The translations under genes were made by a program, and so were the position numbers. This document shows, in pieces, positions 11,279-21,278 of a DNA stretch of 64,000 nt (position 1 is the stretch's first letter; every line of letters starts with the position of its first letter). Source of the DNA: Silene conica (taxonomy: Eukaryota; Streptophyta; Magnoliopsida; Caryophyllales; Caryophyllaceae); contig CM055311.2 in NCBI GenBank assembly GCA_029255685.2, positions 55,883,048 to 55,947,047 on the forward strand. Direction: 5' to 3'. The notes under the pieces are model-generated. The model saw nothing but the letters and a program-made list of their open reading frames with translations, was not told where the DNA came from and did no database searches.

Positions 11279-12637
11279 TTGGACGTGAGAAAGCTGGTGG
11301 AAAAGAAAAGGAGAAACGACAGAAGGCGAGTAGTAGTGATACTGGTCAACCGACCACCGATGCCCAGTTGGTCGACCACAGAGCAGTTTCCAGTAGATTC
11401 TGGTGAACAGAAGGTTGGTCGACCAACCGAGGATGAGGGTCGACCGACCTCAGATGCTGAACAGACGGATTCTTTTAGGCCAGAAATGCCAGACAACCTA
11501 AGAGACTTCCTATTCCGGGGTGGCAAGACCCCCAAATTTTTGAGGAGGGTTGCAAATGCTGAAAGTTCCGCCCCTCCTTATCCGGAGCGACTCCTACCAA
11601 CTAAGGAACATGTATCCTTTGATAAATTTAAAAACGTTATTCGTTCATTAAATGTACAAGTACCATTTTTAGAGTTAGTTCAACAAGTTCCTTCTTACTT
11701 AAAATTCATGAGACAACTTTTAACCCGAAAGCGGTCTCTAGATAAGGTAGAGTCGGTAGCAATTACCGAAGAGTCCTCCAGTTTTCTGTCCCATTTTATT
11801 GCCCCTCATAAGCTAGAGGACCCTGGGAGTTTTTCTGTACCTTGCAACATAGGGACCTTTCCAGTAAAGAAGACCTTATGTGACTTAGGGGCTAGCATCA
11901 GTGTTATGCCCTTAAGTGTGGCCTTGAAACTAGGGATGACCACATTTGCAATGACTAGCATGACGGTCCAAATGGCCGACCGTACGTCTATGGAACCCAT
12001 AGGGGTGTTGAAAAACATCCATGTGCGCATTGACAGGTTTTTCTTCCCAGTTGACTTCGTAGTTTTGGACATTCCTGAGGATGCCCATATACCTATCATA
12101 CTAGGGAGACCTTTCCTACACACTGCGGGAGCCATCATTGATGTAGGTAGTGGGACCTTGACCTTTAAAGTAGGGAAGCATTCTATCATCTTTGGTCTAT
12201 CTTATAGGAAGAAAGATGCTATGACCCCTATCACTTGTAATGCTATTACTTCTGAAAAGAAGTATAAGGTCATCAACACTTCTCCTACTTTGATACCTAC
12301 ACCTATACCTGTTTTTACACCGCCGCCCCAGATTGGGAGCAATATGGAAGATGCTTCTATTTTGCCTAATGCAGGAATTGGTTTGGGGAAGCCTATGGTG
12401 AAGGAAGTCATTGTGCAAAGAGGTGGACTCGGGATCCTAAGCTATAAAGAGGATGAAGACCCGGACGTAGTTGATAAAGAGGAAAAGAGAAGAAGAAAAG
12501 AGGAGAAAGAGAAGAGCCCGTCGCATATGTTTTGCGACGGAGAAGAGACGTGTTTGGCCGTTCATACGAACACGGTGGAGACTACGGCGTATAGCCAAAA
12601 GCCGTGGTCCGAGATTCTCCGCATCTTTCGCAGATGA
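11279..12637 (+). CDS. pro: Aspartic protease region of element B
   Basis: An open frame of 452 residues with no good start codon; in the parent element it is presumably read from gag and is now one base out of phase (shift between about 11340 and 11406). The active-site motif is CDLGASISVMPLS at about residues 200-213, with Leu where the textbook site has Thr, as is usual in Athila-type proteases. IPIILGRPFL about 70 residues later is the second conserved protease segment. The N-terminal linker contains KVGRPTEDEGRPTS, encoded by the hairpin repeat at 11414-11455. The C-terminal end is Lys/Glu-rich. No RT follows. Confidence 0.82.
   Translation: MDVRKLVEKKRRNDRRRVVVILVNRPPMPSWSTTEQFPVDSGEQKVGRPTEDEGRPTSDAEQTDSFRPEMPDNLRDFLFRGGKTPKFLRRVANAESSAPPYPERLLPTKEHVSFDKFKNVIRSLNVQVPFLELVQQVPSYLKFMRQLLTRKRSLDKVESVAITEESSSFLSHFIAPHKLEDPGSFSVPCNIGTFPVKKTLCDLGASISVMPLSVALKLGMTTFAMTSMTVQMADRTSMEPIGVLKNIHVRIDRFFFPVDFVVLDIPEDAHIPIILGRPFLHTAGAIIDVGSGTLTFKVGKHSIIFGLSYRKKDAMTPITCNAITSEKKYKVINTSPTLIPTPIPVFTPPPQIGSNMEDASILPNAGIGLGKPMVKEVIVQRGGLGILSYKEDEDPDVVDKEEKRRRKEEKEKSPSHMFCDGEETCLAVHTNTVETTAYSQKPWSEILRIFRR
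11343..11455. repeat. Hairpin modules inside the gag-pro coding region
   Basis: GGTCAACCGACC, TTGGTCGACCAC, GGTTGGTCGACCAACC and GGTCGACCGACC occur within 115 bases of the gag-protease linker. They are the same motif family as in the LTRs but here lie in frame and code for GRPT-type residues. Confidence 0.8.
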
Positions 12638-14116
12638 GTTGTTTAAGTTTTCAGTTTCTTAAGACAATTTTCTGTCTTGTTAAGACTTTTTAGTTTTTGT
12701 TTGCTTTAAGTATTTAGGACAATTTCGCTTATGTTGCGTAGTTAAGACAATTAGACTTGATTCTGGATTTTTGCGCATGTTTTGGGCGCATGTATAATGA
12801 TTTTCAGGTTTGGGGAAGGATAACTTGGTTAATACAAGTTAATCTCGCAAAGAAGAAGGCTACTGTACAGGAATCTGGGTCTACCGACCACCACCACCAA
12901 TCGGTCGACCAGACCCTTGCATTCCAGAAGTTCTGTTCGTCTGTCAACTGGTCGGTCGACTAGAGAGGAGGGTCTACCGACCAGTTCTCCTGTGCAGACG
13001 GCTCAAGATATTTCGAAAGCGTACAAACATGATAGGGAAGTCCTTTCCTTATTTTACCCTTTATGCTTCCGCCTCTTCTTCTATTTCAAACCTTCAAATT
13101 CATTATTTACCACCCAAAACGTGTCTAATCCCCGAAAAAGGTCTTTCTTTGTTTGACTTTTTCAGGTACTTGGAGTGGCACTGCTGGCCACCAAAACCTC
13201 CTAACTCACGCTGGTTTGGGGAGGTTTCTCATGCGCTTAAAAATCCGGTGAGTTCTTTCCATTTTCCTTGGTTTTACTTTCTTGCATTTTTTCCTTAAAT
13301 TTTATGAAACCTTTACTTAGGCTAATGCACAATGGGGACATTGTGCGGGTTGGTTTGGGGAATGGTTTCGTGTCACATGCATTGTTCCATTGCATTTTTG
13401 TCACACGTTTATTGCATTTCTATTGTTCTTTTCTTATTTTCTTTGCATATACAAAACAAAATCCAAAAAAATATAGAAAAATTTAAAAATTTCAAAAAAT
13501 GCACGTTTATTTTAGCATATAGGTCGAGTTGGAACGAGAGTATTTCAAGGATGATCCTTGCTATCTTACATGTTTGTGCTTTTGCCTTGCCTTATCAACT
13601 TGTTTTAGTATGAGAGTCCTTTGCATATCTACGAGTTTTTGTCAACTTGTTTTCTTGAGACTCGACTTATACCTTGGCAACCTACTATACATTATGAGTT
13701 CTTAGAGCTTATTTCCTAGTTTCATTCTTAAAATCTGTTGTCTAGGATGTGAGTAGTACTCCCTTTGGAACATGTTACATCAATATGCATAAACATGAAC
13801 TTGAATTGCTATATACTTGTTTACTATCTCGTTTTGTGAGTCTTGGTACATGCATTTGGGATCCCTTTTCTCTTATTTACCCATAAGCACTACATAGCCA
13901 AAAATTGCCTTTTTATCCCCCAAAACTACATCCTATACTTAGCCTACCCTTCCAAGCTAGTATTTGTGGTCATTGGATTATTTTTTGAGACATCTTGGTT
14001 TGTATGCTATCTTGAGCAAAAAGAGGAAATAAAGAAAGAAAGAAAAGAAAAAGAACAGAAAAAGAAAGAAAAAGAAAGAAAGAAAAACGAAAAAAATCAA
14101 AACGTACAGGAAAGTC

Positions 14117-14150
14117 AGTCGACCGACCGCACCCTTTGGTCGGTCGACCA
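14117..14150. repeat. GGTCGGTCGACC hairpin module near the 3' end of element B
   Basis: GTCGACCGACC, eight spacer bases, then GGTCGGTCGACC, again preceded by ACGTACAGGAAAGT as in the LTR module. Confidence 0.85.
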
Positions 14151-14790
14151 ACTGACAGGGTCAGAATTCAAAAATTCGTTCTGAAATCCCTTTCTTTTAC
14201 ATGTTATCACTCCCATACTTCATTCAAAATATTTGGGAGTCCTTTCTTATATATAATGTGAGAGTTGTGCTACAAAAGAGCACTTTCTTAATGTCAAAAG
14301 TCGTGAAATATGTTGTTGGGAACCGGTTTTACTAGCTTGGCTACTAACCCCACAAGTCCAAAAACATCTTAACCACTTTTTACCCTTCACCTCACATATC
14401 TTTCATTACCTCAATTGCATGTATCCGAGTCACTTAATGAGTTTGTTTATATATAGTTGTAGAATTCTTGTTCATGTTAGATTGCAGGCATATTTTCATG
14501 GGTCGAGGTTAGGTGAGTGTCTTTACAATATACTTCTTTCTATCTTTTACATATACTCACCCTTTGCTTCATGAGTGTCTCGAGCGTACCGCGAGAGTCC
14601 ATGGTATAAAGTCTCTATGGTCTCTATTTTTGCAAGTTTAACAACTCCATAACTCGTTTGCATGATTTGAATGCTTTCTCATTTTGTACTTGGCACTGGT
14701 TTAGGCTAACATGTAAATTTCGCTTTGAGATTGAAATCGTTCCATTAGTTTAAGATCGAGTCTATTTCTTGCTTGAGGGCAAGCAAGTTT

Positions 14791-14803
14791 GGTTTGGGGA
14801 ATT
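14791..14803 (+). promoter_or_regulatory. Polypurine-tract region of element B
   Basis: GGTTTGGGGAATT abuts the TGATGCG start of the 3' LTR. The tract is interrupted by TTT, so the functional primer is probably the GGGGAA part. Confidence 0.55.
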
Positions 14804-16392
14804 TGATGCGTGTCTATTTTATGATGTTTTACATTTATTTTGACACACATTTTGTCGCTCATTTACTATGTTTTAGCCTTTATTTCCCAACAATTGTCTA
14901 CTTTCGTATTTTTATGCTCTTTTGCAGAATTATGCGGAAAAGAGACGATTTTATACCAAATTTCTACCCTCGGGATTTTTGCATAACCAAGGATCGAGGA
15001 CAAGTAAACTCAAAGCGCGAACCAAGTACCACAAAGTCAAACCAAGGCGAAATCAAGACTGACGTACAGGAAAGTGGGTCGACCGACCTACTACTCTGGT
15101 CGGTCGACCAGAGGACCTGCTATCTTAAAGTCAGAAGTCCACCAAGCCCGACAATCGGTCGACCGACCTCATCACCTGGTCGGTCGACCAACGCGCAGAC
15201 TCAAAAACTCCGCAAAAGCCCACTCGCGTGATTAGGTCATTAGGAAGCTTATTATTTCCGCCTACTTAAGCTAATCTCGGGATTAGGGATAGGAATAAAG
15301 TTTTATTATTCAGTACCATCTAGTTTTATTCAGTTTTACAGAGAGTTTTATTAGCATACAATAGTTATTTTCCTTAGTATTTCAAACACTTTTCTTTAAG
15401 TTTTGTTCATTGTTCATTAATCTTTCCACGGGATTCAATAAAGCTTGTTCTTTTCTGCCTTAATCCATATTTCGGTAATTCTCTTCTTAATTTCAGTTTC
15501 ATTATTGTTATATTATTAGAATTGCTTGCATCCGGTTTAGTGTAGAATCCCAAAGCCTTATTGTTTAACGCATATCTAGATTAATGTTTGCCATGGATTC
15601 TGTTTTTATCAATTTTATTGTTGTTATTTCCATATCTATGAGTAGCTAATTACATATGTTAGGATATAGGGAATAAAATAGCATAGATGGTGTGAAACCC
15701 GAGACTGCCTGTAGCAGACGTAGGTCGGCCGACCGACTTAACTGGTCGGTCGACCTAGGTGTTTAGTCGGTCGACCGAAGTAGCTGGTCGGTCGACCAAA
15801 CTGCGTATGTTTTCAGTTCTGTTTTATTTCGTCGACCATAGTAACCTATAATGAGACTGAAAGGAGACTTATAAGATATTAGTAATGACTTACCCAAGAT
15901 TGAAAGATACGGGAAGGGCATTGGTTAACGTTTTAAGACGGCTAGGTTACTTAAGACTGAAAGGTATGTGACCTAGAAATTAGGAATCACCCTTATTGTT
16001 GACACCCAATAATTGTGAGACCTAGGAACTAATAGCATAGGCCGAAAGGAGCTATTAGGTACCATAGACCGAAAAGATATGTTACACCCCTTACGCGACT
16101 GTAATACATGTTGACTTAGGATTTACACCATCATAGCTATTTACTACCCGAACATCCTAGCATCCTTTTTATTATAAGTTTGATCTCATTCTTATTTTCT
16201 TATTTTATTGTTATCTTTATTTCTAAACTTAGTGACAACCAATCTAAACCCCAATTTGTTACCCTAAAAACATTGACCTTAAACAATAAACATTCCCCAC
16301 CTCCTTGTGGTTCGACCCTTGACTTACGCTATCTAGTCTTAAGCCGAGGTTTTATAAATCTTATCTTTGGCACCCCTCAACGACGGGTGTCA
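14804..16392 (+). repeat. 3' LTR of element B
   Basis: 1589 bases from TGATGCGTGTC to GGGTGTCA, nearly identical to the 5' LTR and without its hAT insertion. The hairpin groups lie at about 15078-15192 and 15721-15799. Confidence 0.93.
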
Positions 16393-17257
16393 AGAAACGT
16401 GACTTGAAGCTTGATACGAACAAGAGCGTTTTGGATCAACAATCATACTTTAAATCTACTTCTAACTCTGCAAATGAGACCTCTTCTAATTTTGATGGCG
16501 GGTCTAATATTGATCATAACTTAGTTGTGAAATTAAAGCTTGAGGCTATCCATGGTAAGGAGAAGACTCTGCTTCATTTTAGTAAAAAGGGGGGGGGGGG
16601 GGGGGGGGAGGTCACTCCGTGCTTAAGATTCATCCTCATGCCTATAAAATGCTTATTGAAGGTAGAGATGTGAGCTTTTTCCAGAGATCACATGTTTCTA
16701 CAATGACAATTCGGATTTTGCATCGACCTGTCATTGAGCCTAAGACAGACTTTGACATTCCTTATAAGAAGAAAAGAAATAGGAGAAGACGTAGAAAAAA
16801 ATGTTCGCGTGTGAATACCATGCTGGATGATACCAAAAGTTATGTTATGTATGAGTCTTCTGTTGATATTATGAAGACTTCAGATTCTGATACGTCTGTT
16901 GAGAATGCTACTCCAAACACTTCATCTGAGTTAATTAATCACATTTTTTTATGTGATTCAATGGATTCCACTCTTCATCCTCCACCCTTCGTTTTCACTT
17001 CAACCAAGAAGACGATCCCTAAGGCTTTTAGTCCCAGAAGACAATTTTCAAGGATTCAGAGCCGAAGAGATGAACCTCTAAGACGCAGTTTTTATTTTCA
17101 CCCAGGTAAATTTCCACGTTCTCATGACGTGAATGTGTCTTGTTACAGGTATTCTCCTAAAGCTCAACTACTGAAGAAAATAAAAGGAATGACGTCCTCA
17201 ATGTGCTACTCCAAAACCCTCAAAAGAAATTCCGTTTTTAAGCAACCCACTTTCTAG
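16393..17257 (+). pseudogene. TPR-repeat protein pseudogene, 3' part
   Basis: It begins with the second AGAAA copy and continues the host frame as KRDLKLDTNKS. The frame holds a Ser/Asn-rich stretch up to a run of 20 G (16589-16608), after which the coding frame shifts and reads HPHAYKMLIEGRDVSFF, then a basic cluster (KKKRNRRRRRKK, about residues 50-61 of the 212-residue frame), a Ser/Thr-rich region and a basic C-terminus ending KQPTF with TAG at 17257. The basic cluster could be a nuclear localisation signal in the ancestral protein. The domain is not recognised. It belongs with 6871-7556 because removing element B and one AGAAA joins the two in phase. Confidence 0.6.
16589..16608. repeat. 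Homopolymer of 20 G
   Basis: An uninterrupted G tract inside the pseudogene, after AAAAA. The coding frames before and after it disagree, so its length is either slipped in the genome or miscalled. Confidence 0.9.
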
Positions 17258-18579
17258 TTAAAGTTCTTTTAATAATAATGTAGTTCTGGACACCTAACTA
17301 TGTTCTTTTGAGGTGCTCCTCGTAAACTTCTTTTTTTACGATTTCCAAAAAAAAAAACTCATTTCGTTAAAACATTTTTTATAAAGGTACAATAAGTACT
17401 GAATCTTCACAAGAATAAATTTGAGCTATATATTAAAATGGTGGTATATGTCCTTTTAAGGAATGTAGAGAATTTGAAGTGACTATTCATTCACTTGTCG
17501 ACTATGAATTGTCATATATTAGCACCACAATTGTGAAAAGACAATTGCTATTGATTAGACTCCTAAAATTTGCCAATTTTAGTTTGAAACATCACACGAC
17601 TATTTGTAACCATAACTCGTAACCATTTTATGGTTGAATGTAATCATAATGGTGCAATTATTATTATAATTTCGCTAATTTGTTTTTAATACTGGTAATC
17701 ACATTAACTATAAAATGGTTATAAAATTTTGTTTTATTGATTTAGATCAAAATGACCTGTCTGAAACAAGATCAATTTTTTTGGTTTATTAGCACCAAAA
17801 TCGATACTCTTACATATTTTTCTTCAAAAAATAACGATTTTTTCAATAATTTCCCAAAATTTAAATTTAAAATAATTTTTTATTTATTTATTGATGGATA
17901 ATATCTCTCGGTATAGGATATCACAAACAGAACTATACATTCAAATGTATATGAGCATCGTACATCCAATACAAATCTAATTTAACTTATATGCAATTTT
18001 CTGAGCTTTTAAATTTTTTGATTTATATTTGAGTTTTTTAGTTGTTAAAATTAAAATCTTATCGAGTTTATATTTATTAGTTTTGAGTTGCGATATAATA
18101 TTTTGAGTTAATTTTTTTTCTAGAGGTGTTCTGATTCTTGCCAATAAAACTTGTAAAATGTACATATAAGCTCTAATCCTTTACTATAAAGTTCTAAATT
18201 TATACAACAAAATCTATACAATTGGTTATTGTGGACATGGGCCACCCGCGCGTTTTGGAATGGAAGTGGCGGTACTTCTCCCACGGAACTTCGTGTTCGA
18301 CAAAGAAAGTCGTGGGCCATTACTGATTTGAAAGGCATTGAAAGCGGTGAATGATTCGAACAAGCCTGCAGTTGTAGAGTCGTCACCAATTTTTGTTGAT
18401 AATTGGATCCGTTCGAATACTTTGTATCATGTCAAGACACAAAGTAATGACATAGACACTAAAAAACATGTCGCCCTTAGCATTCTATGTCTAGAATTAC
18501 TCTTGCGATACCAATGAACGTTGATGTTCACAGATATATGAGTAAGGTTGTAAGACCCTGACTTACCAAGGAGCCTTAA
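17258..18579. other. No gene seen; includes a probable dispersed repeat at about 18230-18579
   Basis: AT-rich DNA to about 18220. From about 18230 the composition changes. The stretch with GTCACCAATTTTTGTTGATA and TTAGCATTCTATGTCTAGAA looks like a sequence commonly dispersed in plant genomes, but its ends and class are not clear. Confidence 0.35.
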
Positions 18580-19410
18580 TGTAACACCCTCATAATCCAA
18601 GGCCTTTAAAACATGACCCTTAGGCTGTGAGGACATAACCATCTCAGTTTCTGAGGCATAATATCAAGATAACAAACCATGCAACCTTTATTAAAGTTTA
18701 AAGTAACGTATAAGTATACAACTGTCTGTAAAACAACCAAAATATAAAAGTGTATGCGGAAGTTACAACTCGAGGACTCTACAAAAATTTGGTGACCCCT
18801 CCTCCTAAGCCACCAAGCAAGACTCATATGCGAACCTGAGACTCTGCTCACCGTTACATGGATCATCACAGTAAAATAACACGTCAACAACTGCATAATA
18901 AGACGGATATAATGCTAAGGTACAACACATTTACTGTTCACAATATCACTGTTATCACCAATATACAACATCCGTGGTGGCCTTTATCCCCACACCAATA
19001 TCCCCACTTACCGCAAAAAGGGGTACCTAGACCTTAATGTGCACATCCTCTCTATGGCGGGTCCCACGAAGAGCGATTATAGGAGTGAGATCCGTTCCCC
19101 GCAACGGTCTCACACATTACTATTTCAATATTAAAGATCATACAATATACACTGATACAATAATGATACGGCATCGTCACAATCACTATCATACAGAAAC
19201 TGAGTAGGGAAACCCCACCTCAATAGCAAAATAGCGGGAGACACGTACAACCCTCATACCAACGCTTCTCTATGAATCCTCCTCCTAAGGATTATGTAAA
19301 TACGAATTACTCACTATGAAATCATAAACTACGATATAACAACGATAGGGAGACACTTACTTGGTAGAAAACGGATTAGGTAGATGATCGGCGCAACTAG
19401 ACCTTGCTAA

Positions 19411-20050
19411 TAGAGCTGATCATGGGCCGGACTTGATAAGGCTTGGGCCGAACCGATATGTTAAAAACAACCCATGCATTGGGGTCGGGCCAGGTTAGGC
19501 CAAGTCAATGGGCCTTTTTCTTTAGCCCAAATCCAACCCTTGTGGGCTCAAATGAGCCCTCGACCTAGATCGGGCTTTTTTTGCCCTTACGACTCATGAC
19601 ACATTTAAAATGTGAAGAGGCAAAAAGTGCACATTAAAAACCAATACAACGAAATTCTAACATTCAAGATTAAAATACAACTAAAACAGGCTGGAAACAA
19701 GGTTTTAGCAAATTCTAATCCACAATTCCAAGTAAAATGAACTCAAACTTATATGAATACATGAATATAAAACTTGGTCGTAGGCAGTAGTATATCTATA
19801 ATCAACGACTTTTGACTTCTTGCTTACTTATACAATGTACACAATTACACATTATGCAAATTATTAAAATTAGGGTCGGGCTTTGGGCTTTTCTGGCCTA
19901 GAGTTTAGCCCAAATTCAGCCCATTTTTTCCCATGGGCCGCATGGATCGGGCTTTGGGCTTTTTTGGGGCTGTGATTTTAGCCCAAGCTCGAAGAAAAGA
20001 GGGTCGGGCCGGGTCGGGCTTTTGGGGCCTGGGCCATTTGATCAGCTCTA
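19411..20050. mobile_element. hAT-type non-autonomous element in the LTR of element C
   Basis: Ends TAGAGCTGATCA and TGATCAGCTCTA are perfect inverted repeats; the 8-base duplication CTTGCTAA lies at 19403-19410 and 20051-20058. The 640-base interior is rich in GGGCCGGGTCGGGC and GGGCTTTT words and has no transposase frame. Its ends resemble those of the hAT MITE at 8806-9243 (shared TAGRGCTGA). Confidence 0.95.
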
Positions 20051-20195
20051 CTTGCTAAACAACCTTGAAGGACTTGAAATAGGGAAAAGGGAGAGGATTA
20101 GGGTTTTTATTGTTTTTCTGATTTGGGTTAAAATGAGGTTTTTAACCTTGGTTTACTTTATATAATAAACACGGTCTGACGTCTGGAAAAGGCTC

Positions 20196-20385
20196 ACTCG
20201 ACCGAGTACGACATACTCGGCCGAGTGTGACTTACTTGGCCCAGTGCGACCTACTCGGCCAAATATCACTTACTTGGCCGAGTTGGCTCGCAACTCAGCT
20301 TCTGTCTAAATGAGCTCGGCCGAGTACCACATACTCAGCCGAGTGGAACCTACTCGGCCAAGTTGATTCATAACTCAGTTTCCAC
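20196..20385. repeat. ACTCGGCCGAGT palindromic array in the LTR of element C
   Basis: At least eight copies or half-copies of CTCGGCCGAGT and CTTGGCCGAGT, spaced about 20 bases and separated by short TACSACATA-type words. The counterpart in the solo LTR is at 39262-39425. Confidence 0.85.
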
Positions 20386-20429
20386 TAAATAGGGGTGTTA
20401 CAATCTTCCCCACTGAGAATGAACTTCGT

Positions 20430-21278
20430 CCTCGAAGTTCCCAAGGTTCAAAATGGTAAGGTAGACAAGAGAATACGACTCAACAAGGTAACGCTAGGGC
20501 GCGATCATCTCCTACCGCCCTAAAAGAGCACAGGTTACGTCCCCGTAACCTCACATGTCTGATCGAACAACTGAGGGTACCGTTCCCTCATAACTGCCTC
20601 AGGCTCCCAGGTAGCCTCCTCAACATCGTGGTTTGACCACAATATCTTAAGGAGTTTGGTCTCTCTCGTTCTGGTCTTTCGCACCGTGGTATCAAGAATA
20701 GCCTTAGGTGTTTCCACATCAGACAAGGTCTCATCGAGCTTAACATTCTCCACCTCAAGGATGTGGCATATACTTCCTCAACTGGGATACGTGAAAAATA
20801 TTGTTGACCCGGTCCAGAGCTGGTGGTAAAGCTAAACGATAAGCAACCTCTTCTACTCTATCCAAGATCTCATAGGGGTCGATAAACTTCTGGCTCAAGT
20901 TGCCCCTCTTCCCAAATCTCATGACGTCTCTCATAGGTGAAACCTTTAATAACACCTTATCCCCAGCCTGAAACTCAATGTCCTTGTGCAAGTCCGCATA
21001 GCTCTTATGTCGATTCTAGGCTGCTCTCATCTTCTGGTGAATCATCTTCACATGGTCTATCATATCCTGAACCATCTGTGGACCCAGCACGGCGGCTTCG
21101 GAACTGTCATCCCAACACACTAGACTCCTACATCTTTACGCATACAAGGCCTCGAATGGTGTCATCCCAATCGCGTGGTGACTGTTGTTTTCGGAAAACT
21201 CAATCAAGACCAACCTCTCTTCCCAACTACCTCGAAACTCCATCACACACTCTCTCAACATGTCCTCAAGGGTCTTGA
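20430..21278 (-). pseudogene. pol: Chromovirus integrase C-terminus and chromodomain (element C, left part)
   Basis: Read from 21278 down. First comes the end of the integrase core (LEDMLRECVMEFRGSW and FSENNSHHAIGMTPFEALYA, about 21275-21145), then the GPY/F-type module (FQAGDKVLLKVSPMRDVMRF, IDPYEILDRVEEVAYRLALP, FHVSQLRKYMP; 20991-20755) and a chromodomain-like tail (ILWSNHDVEEATWEPEAVMR; about 20655-20590). The chromodomain targets integration to chromatin. The order and wording fit the Tekay/Del group of plant chromoviruses. The frame is broken in places. The N-terminal half of the same integrase is 16 kb away at 37625-38463, separated by the copia insertion at 21279-37624. Confidence 0.85.
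21274..21278. repeat. Target-site duplication of copia element 1, left copy (CTTGA)
   Basis: CTTGA precedes the TGTTGGG start of LTR1; the same five bases follow the right LTR at 37625-37629. Joined once, they restore the chromovirus integrase reading. Confidence 0.95.

Larger units (their letters stand above)
12638..14803 (+). other. Non-coding 3' region of element B where pol is absent
   Basis: About 2.2 kb without any RT, RNase H or integrase motif in either direction. It carries hairpin modules at 12878-12911, 12949-12984 and 14117-14150, a purine-rich run of AAAGAAAG type at 14015-14100, and four copies of GGTTTGGGGA (12807, 13213, 13352, 14791). The last copy lies a few bases before the 3' LTR, where the polypurine tract must be. 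Confidence 0.75.
7557..16392 (+). mobile_element. Complete Athila-like Ty3/gypsy element, gag-pro only (element B)
   Basis: The element starts TGATGCGTGTC and ends GACGGGTGTCA, has two LTRs (7557-9595 and 14804-16392), a tRNA-Asp-type primer binding site at 9601-9618, gag and aspartic protease, and an exact AGAAA duplication. No reverse transcriptase, RNase H or integrase motif is visible between the protease end (12637) and the 3' LTR. The LTRs differ by only scattered substitutions once a hAT insertion in the 5' LTR is set aside, so the insertion is fairly young. It depends on an autonomous relative for mobility. The tRNA-Asp primer site and the DLGAS protease motif point to the Athila/Tat side of gypsy. 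Confidence 0.92.
18580..20402 (-). repeat. 3' LTR of the chromovirus (element C)
   Basis: On the minus strand it begins TGTAACACCCC at 20402 and ends GAGGGTGTTACA at 18580: 1823 bases, or 1175 without the hAT insertion. It matches the solo LTR at 39220-40378 along its length and carries the ACTCGGCCGAGT motif array near its start (about 20196-20385). Confidence 0.85.

Noticed and set aside
12638..14803. Degenerate pol hidden in the 3' region of element B
   Set aside because: I looked for RT (YVDD/FIDD), RNase H and integrase patterns in both directions and saw none, although a profile search could still find very diverged remnants.
18120..18896. Minus-strand frames of 71-96 residues
   Set aside because: They overlap a dispersed repeat and the LTR of element C, with no recognisable protein pattern.
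20937..21278. Plus-strand frame of 113 residues
   Set aside because: It is the antisense shadow of the chromovirus integrase region, which is read on the minus strand.
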